Shown here: positions 35,580 to 47,673 of the stretch, one piece after another | How the letters are laid out: the number at the start of each line of letters is the position of its first letter | Numbering within the stretch: the first letter of the stretch is position 1 | Origin: Loxodes magnus | Taxonomy: Eukaryota > Ciliophora > Karyorelictea > Loxodida > Loxodidae | Direction of reading: 5' to 3' | NCBI GenBank assembly: GCA_946699065.1 | Contig: CAMPDV010001272.1 | Location: forward strand, 62,001 to 126,000 | DNA length: 64,000 nucleotides | The notes under the pieces: model-generated | Told to the model about the DNA's origin: nothing | Database searches by the model: none | The model's input: the letters and a program-made list of their open reading frames with translations, nothing else | Position numbers and translations under genes: made by a program

Positions 35580-38500
35580 TTTAGGTTGATTAAAAGGAGA
35601 AGAAAAAATCATTTTAATAAAAATGTTAATGAAATGAAGTTACTGATATAAATCAGATACTTCATTTTAATTATGTTCAAAAAGTTCAAGCATCGTTCTT
35701 TCCATCTTCCAACTTTTCCTCGTTGCTTCTTATGCTTTCTTATTGTTTTTCTTAGGCTCCAATCAATTATCTGTGCTTTTTTCTACAATTTCAATTCTTT
35801 TTTTTCGTAAATTCTTATGAAAATTTTTAAAAAGAAGATCTGCATCCATTTACTTATGAGAAGTGAACTGCTAGATTACGTAGAGTTAATCGTAAGTCAC
35901 TAGTTTTTCCAATTTTTCCCAGGAAATTTATCAGAGATATTTCTAACTATGTCCTAATAGTAGACACATTCGAAGATATTTCTAAACGTGTCTTTTCCAT
36001 CACATTTACAGAGGTAATTTTTTACAGGATAATGACGCATATGTAAGTCATATTGAAAACTGTAAGAATTAGTTAGTAATTTAAAGATTGAGATTATTTC
36101 TTTTTTATATTCCTTGTTTAGTTTAGTGTAATTTATTTCAGGAAATTTCAAAAGTCCTCAAGTTGATCTCTAAATATCTGTTCAGTGGGATGTCTCTATA
36201 TCGTATAGTTGCTTCTTAGTAGAATTTGTTTCTTATTTTTTCTCAATAAGATTCTCAAAAGAAAGTTAATTAGGAATCATGGTTTGGTCGTCATTGTTAA
36301 TTCTGTAATATTAAAACATCCTTTTAACTTACTAAAAGTACAAAGATTTTTAGCTTCAATTTCTCTCAAAGAGTCTTCCTATATCGGATTCTGGATAATT
36401 CCTAGCTTCTTTCCGTATTTTAAAGTAGAAACGGAAAGAGCGACTAGCCATAATATGCTCAAAAGGGAGTCAGTTAAAGTCTATATAGCAGGACTCATTA
36501 AAGACAGAGATAGGCGACTGTAAAGCCTTCTCGCAATTATACGCATACTTTTGTTTATCTTCTCTTTCATAGGCTATGAGCCTCTCATTAAAGTTCAAGG
36601 AACCAATTCTCCAACAGTATTCAGCCTTAGGCAACGTAAACATTCGACAAAGCATTTTAAAGTGTCAGGGAGTAATATTATTGTATCGACTGAGAGTATA
36701 AATGCATTTCTTTACCGATTCTAAATATGTTTAAATTCTCTATTTACAGTGATTGATCAAAAGACCATTTTCTTGTATTATGACTCCAAGGCATGTCACT
36801 AGATTCTTCTATTTAATATGTTAATCTTCCAGTTTCAAGTTTAATTCGATTTTTTTAGCTCTTCATTTTTTACAAATTGCATTACTTCACATTTACTAGT
36901 GTAAATTTACAGAAAAATTCTGTTGCATTAATCTATAAGTTATTACATCCTTTAAGCAGAGCAAGAAAGGAGTATAAAATCATCTGCCTACGCTCTGAAT
37001 ACAAAGTTTATATTGTTCAGATTGATACCTAGATGTGTATTTCTTCCTATAGATGTCTGATTACTATATCATAATATAGGAGGGAGAGTACGGGATAATA
37101 TGAACTCCCTTGCATAACTCCATTGTTGTAATGAAGTCGTCGAGTTGTTTACCCATCGATTAGAAAAGAGGAATTCAGGTTACTGTAGAAAGACTCTAGT
37201 GCCAGTATCTATCCCAGAGGTAGTTTTATTATCCTAAGATGTTAAAAAAGTGTTCTTCTCTCAATACTATCAAACATCTTCTCAACATCAATAAGAGTAG
37301 CAAGCATCCTTGTTTAGCCTTTCCCTTCACTCTAATAGAGGTCAATTATCTGATACAATTATCATATTTAGTGGGCTGTTTGTCTCTTCTTGAGAAATCC
37401 CATTTATGCAGGATGTATGAGGTTTCATTCTTAAAGGATTTGTAAGTCCTTTCTGTTAAAGCCTTGTCGTAGATCTTCAATATAGATTCATAAGGGAAAT
37501 TGATCTTCAGTTTTTCCAATCACTCTTACTACCTTTCTTGAAAATAGGAATAATAATGGAGGTATTCAGTTTTTATGGAATTTATTAAAGTCTCATCATA
37601 TTATTGATAAAACAGTGAATTATTTATTGTAACTCTTCTCCAGCATACTTGATGAGTTCACCCTTTATTCCATCTGGTCCAGCTGCCTTGCCATTTAGAA
37701 TATGTTGAATAATTTCTTGAATTTATTCAAATTTGAAAAATTTAAAATTTTACAAGGGAGAAGATGGGTAATTGATAAGTTAATGATTTCTATAAATGAG
37801 ATCTATTTACCGTTTACTAAAATTAAGTTGTTCCTATGCTACATTTTAATGTTTATTTAACACAAAGGTTTCTCAGTTATCAATAAAGGAGTTACTAAGT
37901 TCTTCATTAAAATTCATTTAATTCCTTATTTTAGGGCTTATTATCTTTTTCGCCTGACAGAACATCGTTCGTTGATTTCCATCTATTTTGAGAAATTTAC
38001 CTTTAGCCTGAAGCTTTTTCCATTTTCAATAAGAACGCATATATATATTTTTTAATTTTCTGGCTACAGAATTAGCTTCAGTTACTGTTTAGTTAATTCT
38101 TCCTTGTATAAACATCAATTTCTTATACTCTTAATTTGCTCTTTTAGCAGCTATATATTTCAAAGTGATATCCTGAGGTAGTTTGTTGTAATTAGTATTT
38201 TGTTTAACTACTTCTATTGTGTTCATTTCACTATTCTAAAGTAAGTTCGTGATGAAATTATATTATGAGTCTAAGTTGTCTGAATATACAGTCAAAAAAC
38301 AAGAAAAACTACCTTAAAATTAATTTTATTAATTTTATCTGTCAATTGGATCAAGTAGCTTATCAATCTTATAGAACATTTGTGGTTACGTTGTAAGCAA
38401 GAGTCACAGATATAGGAATATGATAAGTGATTAGTTTGTCATAGTGAACCTAGAAATTGTTGAATTAATCAATATTCAAGTGTTGGGTTCCAAAATGTAA

Positions 38501-38970
38501 TAATTACAATAATATTATTGATTATCTCTATGAATGAATGTATTTGCTATAGGGTCATTGATAATCTACAAATCATTCTGTTGAATAAATTATTTTAATC
38601 GGGATGTATTATCGTAGTTGTTAAGAGGATTACTACCAAAGTCTTCTAGTAGTGCATTAAAGTCACCAGGAAGATGTGAGCATTATGGGGAAATGCATTA
38701 GATATTTCATTGAGAATGTCATAGGCTTCATCTTTCATATCTGTTGTCTTGTTGTTGCTTGGCATGTAGCATGAAGTAAAGAGTATATCGTCAAGTTTTA
38801 TTGTGCAGAATCTGAGGTAGGACTCCATCTGCCTCTTAAACTATTTAAGTTTTGTTTAGTTACTCTTTAACCAGGATACAGACACCTCCTCACCCGTTAG
38901 CATTTCTATAGTAGGTCCGAAATCCATGTATTATAATAGGTACTAATTATTACTTAGAATGCGTTCTTTA
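35580..38970 (-). mobile_element. LINE-B, near full-length non-LTR retrotransposon, frameshifted
   Basis: Minus strand. An apurinic-type endonuclease domain starts near 38,930 (MDFGPTIEMLTGEEVSVSWL), with GDFNALLEDFG at 38,641-38,670. The reverse transcriptase follows: NGKAAGPDGIKGELIKYAGE near 37,680, IIIPIFKKGSKSDWKNW near 37,540, NNGVMQGSSYYPVLSLLYYD near 37,120, and QADDFILLS with catalytic Asp-Asp at 36,979-36,987. Then come thumb-like MLCRMFTLPKAEYCW at 36,655 and a Cys/His module HYPVKNYLCKCDGKDTF near 36,020. The 3' end has an almost perfect hairpin at 35,634-35,665. Several frame changes make this copy inactive. It occupies the space between the tRNAs of copies B and C; similarity of the C and D flanks stops at about 38,972, which marks its 5' end. 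Confidence 0.85.
35634..35665 (-). other. LINE 3'-end hairpin
   Basis: Near-perfect inverted repeat with arms ATGAAGT...CTGAT around a short AT loop, at the 3' end of LINE-B. The left arm is conserved at 25,161-25,174 in the solo 3' fragment. Probably the RNA structure recognised by the element's reverse transcriptase (inference from the position and from known LINE 3' stem-loops). Confidence 0.55.
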
Positions 38971-39048
38971 TGATGTAGATTATAGTGCTTTAATACCATA
39001 CTATTATATTAATATTACTATTTTTATTTATTCCTTTATAAACAAAAG

Positions 39049-39120
39049 TGCGCTATCCGGGACTCGAACCCGGGTCAACTGCTTGGAAGGCAGTTATCCT
39101 AACCACTAGACTAATAGCGC
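39049..39120 (-). tRNA. tRNA-Gly(TCC), copy 2
   Basis: Exact reverse complement of copy 1, with the same cloverleaf and discriminator A. TTTT on the transcribed strand at 39,047-39,044 is the terminator. It lies about 240 bp downstream of pseudokinase C, on the same strand. Confidence 0.97.
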
Positions 39121-39355
39121 CCTAATAAGCAATAAATCAAAAGCTTTTAAACCAAATTAAGGGATAATTAATAAGGAAATTTAAAGTATAGTTAATTACC
39201 ATTTTATAATGAATATGCTTATATAATGCTACTTTAAAATAGTAATTAATAAATCATTTAATCTAATATTTTTAAATACAAAATTGAATAATTTTGCTTA
39301 TAGGTTTAATAATAAAATTTTAAGCTAAAATGTTTTAGTCTTTAACTCTTCTTCT

Positions 39356-42085
39356 TCACTTCTCTTATAAAATTGATGTAGGTTAGTGGCTTATATCTGT
39401 ATAATAAGGATTTCACTTCTATTTTATTTGCTCTAACTAAATTATAAAAATATCTATGTCTGGTCTTATTTTCTCGTCGAAAGCTAAACATCTGTAGAAT
39501 AAATCAGTTAATAAGGATTCTTGTTATATTTCGCTTGAAAACATAGGAATCATCTTATCAATATAAACTATTTACTTTAACTAAGAATCTAGAACTGGAT
39601 ATAGAAATCCTTCATTTAATATTTCTACTCCTATACAACCTAAAGATCAGATATCACTTTTTTTACTCACTCTCTTTTCAAATTATTCAGGAGACATTCA
39701 TTGATGTTCACCTTTTTGTTCTATTGTTCTTAATCAGTTATCTTAATTAAATAATCCAAAAGTTAGTATTTTAGGACAATCTTAATCATCTAGCAGAATA
39801 TTAAGAGATTTTATTTCTTTATGAATTAAGTTTCTATTGTGAATAGCCTACAAACCTTCTGCTATCTAACTAAGTAAGTTAAGTTTCTTATAGTATCTTA
39901 ATTTATAGTGACAGTTTTTGAATAACTACTTAGTCTAAATAATTTAGAATAAACTTCCTTTATTCTAAAAATCAGTTAAAAGAGCTAGTTCTTAAGTATC
40001 GATAGCAAATCCTATAAGTTTTTAAACACTTAAGCTTTTTATTAAAATTAGTTCTTTGCATTCAAATCAGAACTAATCTATTATTTTATCGTTCTATTAG
40101 TTAAATACTTTAAATCCATACATGAATCCTTAGATATTAACCAGATAAGTCGTTCCGAAATCATCACAAGCCAATTTCTACAATTCCCCAAGAAATTAAT
40201 TGCTAGGAACTAAATCACTATATTTCCATATTCTTACCTCACAATTACTATCTACTTACTATAAGAAATTCTTTATCTCTTCTTCTTTTATTATATTCTT
40301 CACTTAGTTTACTTAACTTAAAGCACTTAGTTAAGGAATTTCTAATTTTGGATTAAGTTATTTTGCTTTACTGAAGCATTAAAGTGCTTCTTGAAATCTA
40401 TTTAAAGCTTAAAGACAATAACCTTTTTTATAAAAAGCTTATGCGTAGTTAGGATTAAGTAAGATTGCGGCGTCGAAACATTACATGGCCTCAAGATAAT
40501 TTTCTAATTTATAAAGAGAAATTCCTTTATTTTGGAAGCAAACTGGTGAAGAAGGATCAAGTTTGATGGCTTAATTAAAACTTTAGATTGCTTCGTTATA
40601 TTTCCCTAACAAATGTAGAGTAAGTCCTTTATTGTAATGAGCAGCTACTAAATTAGAATCGAGTTTTAGAGCAATATTTAAGTTTTGGATTGCTTCATCG
40701 TATTTACCCTATTTTTTCAGTGCCATTCCTTTATTACCATAAACAACTGCATTGTTAGGATCTAGGTTTAGAGCTTTATCTAAGCTTTAAATTGCTTCGT
40801 TGCATTTTCCTTATTCTATAAGCGCAAATGCTTTATTATAATGAGCTTCAATTAAATTAGAATCAAGTTTTAGAGCTACATTAAAGCTCTAAATTGCTTC
40901 AAAGTTTCTACCTAATTCTTTCAGTGCTATTCCTTTAGTTTAACGAGCTATTGCATTATTAGGATCTAGTTTTAAAGCGATATCTAAGCTTTAAATTGCT
41001 TCAATGTTTCTTCCTAATCGTATCAATGCAATTCCTTTATTAGCATAAACAGCTGCATTATTAGGGTCTATATTTAGAGCTATATCAAAACTTTAAATTG
41101 CTTCATTGTATTTTCCTTATTCTACCAGCGTAAATCCTTTATTAGCATGTACAGCTGCTAAATTGGGATTTAGTTTTAGAGCGACATCTAAGCTTTAAAT
41201 TGCTTCGTTGTATTTACCTAATTCTTTCAGTGCTATTCCTTTATTACCATGAGTTGCTGCTTCATTAGGATTTAGTTATAGAGCGATATCAAAACTTTTA
41301 ATTGCTTCGATGTTTCTACCTAATCTATTCAATGCAATTCCTTTATTACCATGAGTTGCTGTATCATTAGGGTTTAGTTTTAGAGCTTTATCTAAGCTTT
41401 AAATTGCTTCGTTGTATTTACCTAATCTATTCAATGCAATTCCTTTATTACTATGAGTAGCTGCATTTTTAGGATCTAAATTTAAAGCGACATCTAAACT
41501 TTAAATCGCTTCAATGTTTCTTCCTAATCGTATCAATGCAATTCCTTTATTACCATGAACGGCTACATTATTAGGGTTTAGTTTTAGAGCTTTATCTAAG
41601 CTTTAAATTGCTTCGTTGTATTTACCTAATTATTTCAGGGTTATTCCTTTATTACTATGAGCAACTTCTAAATTAGGATTTAATATTAGAGCTTTATCGT
41701 AGCTCTAGATTGCTTCGTTGTATTTACCTAATTCTTTCAGTGCATTTCCCTTATTAGCGTGAACATCTGCTAAATTAGGATTTAATTTTAGGGATTTATC
41801 GTAGCTCTAGATTGCTTCGTTGTATTTACCTAATTCTTTCAGAATAATTCCTTTATTACTATGAATTGCTGCATCATTAGGATCCAATTTTAAAGCGATT
41901 TCTATACTTTAAATTGCTTCGAAGTTTCTACCTAATCGACTCAATGCCATTCCTTTATTACTATGAGCAGCTAAATTATTAGAATCTAATATTATTGCTA
42001 TATCTAAATACTCGATAGCTTTCTGATAATTTGCTTTGTTGATAAGTTAAATTGCTTATTTGATATATTACTAAGGTTGAGACAT
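39356..42085 (-). CDS. TPR-pseudokinase, copy C, intact (909 aa)
   Basis: Minus-strand ATG 42085 (MSQPQQYIKQAIQLINKANY) to TGA 39356-39358, with no break in 910 codons; start, kinase motifs and stop are all in one frame. About 16 TPRs (residues about 15-580; unit KGIALKELGKYNEAIQSYDK) show more variety than in B. A kinase-like domain occupies about 630-890, with HKE (IHKEIKSLN) instead of HRD and TFG instead of DFG, so it is a predicted pseudokinase. The Trp codons in SDIWSLG (39647-39649) and before the Pro-Glu of the APE site, here SPE (39698-39700), are TGA. The upstream sequence with TTTATAAAATG is shared with D, so the promoter was duplicated too. Being intact, C is the best reference for the family. 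Confidence 0.9.
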
Positions 42086-42321
42086 TTTATAAATGTTAAT
42101 AATAGTTTAGTAATAATAAAAGCTTTTTATAGTTATTAATACACTTATTTTAGCTTTTAATGCTTTTAGTTTATAACTTTTATTTATTTTTGCTTCTTAA
42201 TTTAAAGTTATTTAATTACTTTTCTTTCGTTTTATTACTAAGCTAGTTTTAATAATATTTATAGGATTAAATATTCCTTATTTTATATACTAATAAATAG
42301 TTTTAATAGTAGTAATTTAGA

Positions 42322-42690
42322 ATGTGTGTTTAACAATAAATATCATTGATTAATTACATCAATATTAAGCATTATGAATTATCAACATTTTTATATTTAT
42401 ATTTAATAAATCAAAACGATTGTAAAAAGTAAGTTGTCTATTATTGTTAAAAATAGACATAAAAACTAATATTATTCCATTAATCTTGCTACTCTAAATA
42501 TAAAATTAAGTCTAATAAATAGAAACTTTAATAGACTCATCCTTATCTATTTTAAGTATTTATAGTTGTTATTTTTTATTTAAATATCCTTATTTATTGG
42601 TTTCTAACTACCAACATTTATAAATAAAGTAGTGGAACATACTCACGTTAAAAAAATATTCGCAGGAACTAGATGAAATTGCTGGTAATC
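42322..42690. other. AT-rich DNA between unit C and the next segment
   Basis: No supported gene, repeat or motif. Confidence 0.4.
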
Positions 42691-42699
42691 CAATAATTT

Positions 42700-43070
42700 T
42701 CTAGCTTTAAGTTAATTATTATTAATAGTATCCAATTCATATATTCATAAGAAGGAATAACAAGGAGCATTTTTATTAAAATGGAACTAGCAATAATATA
42801 GCATACTAGCATACTACAGCAAAATGAAATTATATAAATAGCTTAAGTATTTAAGAAGAAACTTTGATAATCTAAACATTGAGTTAGATTAAATCTTATA
42901 TTCCAGAAATTTACTTCTATAAAGGGATTTCTTATATATTTAAGGATTATGAAGAAGCAATAAAATTCTTAAGTACAGTTGCTAAGCTCGATATTACGCC
43001 TACAAATGCTAGTAAAGATACTTATCAATATTCAAAAATTTAAAGGATCAATCAATGCTTGAACAGTTCT
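42700..43070 (+). other. TPR-like coding fragment
   Basis: A plus-strand frame reads ETLIIQTLSQIKSYIPE, then IYFYKGISYIFKDYEEAIKF, which resembles one and a half TPR units, followed by STVAKLDITPTNASKDTY. The start is not clear and the continuation past 43,100 is ambiguous. Probably a decayed TPR fragment that meets a minus-strand gene remnant. Confidence 0.3.
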
Positions 43071-43079
43071 AATAATTCA

Positions 43080-44990
43080 GATCTTAATCTTCTTGATGTC
43101 TAATCCTCAATCCTCTTTCTATCTATCAATTTAAGTGGAAACTAAATTCTGATTATTCATTATAACTAACTTCGTTAGCTTGCCATCCTTTCAATTTATC
43201 CTAATACATGATATACTGCTATTACAAACTAAATATATTTTTAAACCTAATATAAAGATAAGATGTAATCAGTGAAATGTAGAAAGAGTGGATAGATTTT
43301 ACTTATAATTAAAAATTTACGTGCTATAATTATTATGCCCCTATTCCCAAATGGTCTAACTCAACCGATACTTGCTTAATTTACTATTATAGTCATACTA
43401 TAATAACCGCTTACTAAATTCCTACTCGTTATTGTATAGTAGGTTTAGTGTACACAACACCTTTTTAACTTCATTTTTCTCCATGTTGGTAGATTTATCT
43501 GAATCGAATATATAGACATGTTATAGTTGTGATTCGTTATTTCAAAACAAATAGTTGTTAGTTTACTAGAAGTAAACTGAAGTGATTAGAGATGGTAATG
43601 ATAATTTATTATGTAACTGACGTATGATTTTTCTACTGGATTTAACATTTAACAAGAATTCACATACTTATGTGTTTCTGAATAACTCAAATGCTAGTGT
43701 CTCTTAAGAGTTGTAAAGTAGAATAAATTTATTTATATATTCTAAATAACCTTAAAGTACCTTTTAGGGTATTTAAAACTTAACACTCTTTAATAGACTT
43801 CTAACTTTCATTATATCCCTGTCCTGAGATAATGAAAGTCCGATGCTAAAATCGAGGATTGCTCAACGATAACCGTTTAATTCTTCTGTTACATTTACTG
43901 AATGCTATCTTCAGAAAAAGTATAAATCTTCTTTCATTCACTCCTCCACCTGAAATAACTAAGATATTTTTCATCTATTCAAATTAGATGTAGTTCGATT
44001 AAGCTTTAGAAATTTCAATAAGCTTTGAGAAAGCTTTTGTCTCTGAGTTGAAATTTATTACTAAATTAGAGTAATGCTTGATTGTATAATGCTTGAAGAT
44101 CAGAAAAAGAGTGTGAAGATCAGTTTAGTAATTGTATCAAATACTAGAAGTTAAATAAGATTTCTAAGAAAAGCTAACTTAATGTCTTTTCCTATTCCTA
44201 TACTATCTTGCATCAATTGCGTTCTTCAAATGATTTTTTATCTATTAAATATTCTACTTTAAAAATTTTCACTTCATATTTGTCCATTACATTGATATTA
44301 TAGTTATTTTCCCTTCATTAAATGTAATTTAGACTCTATAAGAGCTATTTTAAATCCAACTAAATTAACTTTTCCATTTCATTGTTCATATAATTAAAAA
44401 TTAATTCTGATTTGCCACTTCCTACTCATAGAATTAGATATCAAACTATTTTTTCTTTCCAGTTTTAAATGAAAATAATGATTCAGTTAATTCCTCCATC
44501 GACGTATATATAGGAAAGATTTTATAATTCTTCAGTCTTTGATCATTTATCTAATTTCTTTAACCTTCATATTAATCAACAATTTCCACTTCTATATCTA
44601 CCTCTGTTTATCCTTCATTTTGCTTTCTTATATTTAATTAAAAGCATCATAGATATCTCTTATAGTATTTTCTCTATGCTTTTATAAGTAATAAGCGTAT
44701 ACTATGCATATTTACTCTTAGTCTTCTTAGAAGTATAGCAATTTATAGCATTCTTTATATACGAGACATTCAATCTAGTTAGCAATTGTCTGCTGTTCAA
44801 TCTTCTCTCTCAGGGAGTTGCTAAAATGTAGAATTTAGCATCATAGACTCTACTTTAGTAACTTCACTACAAATATAACCACTTTAGCACTATATTTGAA
44901 TCACTCAATCGAGTAGTTGAGACAAATCATATCCTTGTAGTTAAAGGATATAGGTAATTTAAATTTGGAACCAAAATTAAGTTAACATTA
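43080..44990 (-). pseudogene. Unrecognised gene with a B-box-like Cys/His patch
   Basis: Minus strand. Near 44,800-44,650 it reads TIANQIECLVYKECYKLLYF, QICIVYAYYLQKHRENT and IRDIYDAF. The spacing is like a B-box zinc finger (C..H..C......C..C....H..H), but several ligands are replaced. NEGQTEVDIEVEIVDQYEGQ and then MEELTES follow, and in another frame a segment near 43,900-43,300 containing TVIVEQSSILASDFHY and SIYSIQINLPTWRKMKL, which is faintly kelch-like. Frames change at least twice. B-box plus kelch is a common ciliate layout, but the identification is tentative. Confidence 0.3.
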
Positions 44991-45039
44991 CAATCATTAG
45001 TAGTTTTATTCCCATTTTAAGATAATAGTGACAGCAAAT

Positions 45040-45520
45040 TTAATACATAAGATAGATACTATTTACTAGCTTAGGTTAGTTTCAATTTGATTTACTTAAA
45101 AGAAAAAATAAAATAGAGATAAGATAATCGGTTATGTGTAGGTAGAATGGAAAAATGAAAATGAAAATGCTTCTTTAGCGGATAAAAATAAAATTAGTTA
45201 AGAGGAGTTTTTTGAGTACATCTGAACTATAATATTTTCCCTTGTTAGAAAAAATGCACAAGAAGACACTCTAAGTGTTTGTATTTAAATATTATTACTC
45301 TGATTTACTTGGCAAAGCCTTTGATATTAAACCTTTCTTAAGCTTAAAATAAGTTTGAATTAAACTTCAGTTAAATATTAATAATATTCTTGATACTAAA
45401 CTAAATTGGAAAACCTTAAATGAATTTAAAGATTAGCAAATCTTAAAAGTCTGCATGATGATTTAAAATAGATTGGTTATTACAGAATCAAATATCATCA
45501 CAATATTTTTTTAAAGGCTT
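45040..45520 (+). other. Possible short gene with EF-hand-like motif
   Basis: A plus-strand frame reads EWKNENENASLADKNKISQE and then EFFEYIWTIIFSLVRKNAQE; DKNKISQEEF resembles the second half of an EF-hand loop. There is no complete loop and no second hand, and the frame loses quality after about 45,500. Weak. Confidence 0.2.
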
Positions 45521-46880
45521 ATGTTATTATAACCTTGGTAAATTTTAAAGCTTTTCCATTTTTGCAAATTATCTTTTATTGGAGCAATTTAAGCCATTAT
45601 CCTAAAATCTTGTCTTTAAGTAAGTTGGATATCTCATCATTGTCTTAAAATAACTAAAATTTGCTTATAATGTATGCTAATTAACATTTTGACTTCTTTT
45701 TATATTTTTATCTTTAAAAGCAAATGAAGAGATATTTTTTAATTATATATCTTAATGGCATGACTTTTTATAACTTTAGCTTACTGAATTTTACTTTGAG
45801 ATATTTAACTCCTTCCTACTTAATTCTAATGTTACATAGAAATTATATAAAATTGATTGCTGTAATGTCTCTTTTTCATTACTTAGCATGGTCTCTTTTC
45901 AACAGGTTCTCTTTATTACTTAAATTATCCTTTAAGTTTATAAATATATCCTTAGTTATTGTCTCCAAATTTTTCTTTAATCCTTCTTACTCTTATAAAG
46001 TAGTTTCTTTTCTTCTGTTGCTTTATGTTTTATTTCTAATCTGTTAATTTATTTTCTTTTTTCATATTTATGAAATGCTTGATAGAACTTTAATAAAAGC
46101 ATATAATGGGCTTCAATATAGAATTATTTTTATTGTTAAGTAACCAGAATAATAAAATTAAAATTTTATTTTAAAGATATAAATCTTTCAGTTTATGTTT
46201 CTTCTATACACATTCTTTAAAACTTTTAAGTATATTAGACTATTTAGCATTGGATCTCTTTTTTTTCTTTACATTAAATATAAATTTTTTATTATTTATG
46301 TTATTGAATTTAGTTGATAGATTGGTTCTTTAAAGCTTGGTATGTATTTCAAATAACTTTTATTTCTCATTCTGCAAGAAATTTCTTGACCATTTCTTCT
46401 TATTTACTAAATTTCCTATTAATTTTTTTAAGTGTTTTATCTCTTCCTGCAAGTTAAGCACTATCTCAATAAGCTATTCCATATTAAATTATTTAGTCGT
46501 TAAGAATTAAAAAAACTCTTAATAAGATTGATTTTATTTACTTCTAGGGTTTTTCTTAAAAGTAGGAATATCCAATTATTTAGAAATTTCCCTATTTGAC
46601 TATTCAATAAACTAAAATTTTTAGGATTTTCGCTTTTATTTTAATTAGCTTAGAATTTTATAGCTTGTAGCGTTTATTTAATATAGATATAAGATAAATA
46701 AAAATATGATTAATAATTAGTAATTAATTAATAAAGCTTAAATAACTATATTACTTTATTATCTTCAAAATTAACTTTCTTAGAAGCAAATAATCCTTAA
46801 AATCTAATTATAACTATTAAAGCTTAAAACATCCTCAAAGTATCTATTTAGTAAGTATGATAAATTAATAATCTTAATGA
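45521..46880. other. AT-rich gene-free DNA
   Basis: Hydrophobic open frames here reflect T-richness only (see rejected items). The last part, from about 46,720, is shared with the flank of copy E (57,060-57,230). Confidence 0.45.
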
Positions 46881-46955
46881 TGTAGATTATAGTGCTTTAA
46901 TACCATACTATTATATTAATATTACTATTTTTATTTATTCCTTTATAAACAAAAG

Positions 46956-47027
46956 TGCGCTATCCGGGACTCGAACCCGGGTCAACTGCTTGGAAGGCAG
47001 TTATCCTAACCACTAGACTAATAGCGC
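46956..47027 (-). tRNA. tRNA-Gly(TCC), copy 3
   Basis: Identical to copies 1 and 2; anticodon TCC. Terminator TTTT on the transcribed strand at 46,954-46,951. It lies about 650 bp downstream of pseudokinase D, on the same strand. Confidence 0.97.
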
Positions 47028-47673
47028 CCTAATAAGCAATAAATCAAAAGCTTTTAAACCAAATTAAGGGATAATTAATAAGGAAATTTAAAGTATAGTT
47101 AATTACCATTTTATAATGAATATGCTTATATACATAATAATAGCAAAAAATAGTAATTAATAAATCATTTAATCAAAGTTAAACTTTCAGAGATTCTTCG
47201 CAAAATCTATTTTTAAATTACAAAATTGAATAATTTTACTTATAGAGTCTTATTTAAGACTTAAACTAATCCTTTAACTATATAATCAAAATTTATTTCT
47301 TAGTTTCTAGTAAATTAACTGATTTTAACAATTAAAGTGTTTTCGATGTTTTAGCAAACTTCAGTTAGATCTAATTATTCAACAGCCCAAAATTTAATAA
47401 AATAGTTATTTAAAAAGCTCCTAAATATGCTTCATAAAGTAGCTAAAAATTTAAATAATATTTTAATATTGAAATAGAAGTCATCTCACATATCTGTAAA
47501 CTAAGATGAACTTGATTATCATTTTAATCTGACCCTAATATAAGATTTTAATATTAATTTAGATTGTTTGATGCTTATATCAATAATATCTTATGAATGA
47601 ATGAAGCTTATTATAAAGGTAATAATAATATAAAATTTAATAATAGGAATTAAAGTTAAAATATTTTTAGTCT

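Larger units (their letters stand above)
38973..42321 (-). repeat. Duplicated unit C (tRNA plus pseudokinase plus promoter)
   Basis: Matches unit D (46,881-50,079) in the same orientation: tRNA flank, tRNA-Gly, spacer, pseudokinase gene and about 230 bp upstream of the start codon. Left limit: the two diverge after TGATGTAGATTATAG. Right limit: they diverge after TTTAGAATGTG at 42,321 and 50,079. The TPR parts differ in repeat number. Copies B and E carry the same unit in the other orientation. Confidence 0.75.

Noticed and set aside
43900-44500. Walker A-like motif VGSGKSE on the minus strand near 44,430
   Set aside because: Occurs in a frame different from its best coding neighbours, with no Walker B or other NTPase motif. 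Chance is plausible when all frames are open.
45724-46047. Plus-strand hydrophobic open frame of 107 codons (MKRYFLIIYL)
   Set aside because: T-rich DNA gives Phe/Leu/Ile-rich readings. No membrane-protein pattern beyond that, no homologue, and it is an open frame under the wrong code.
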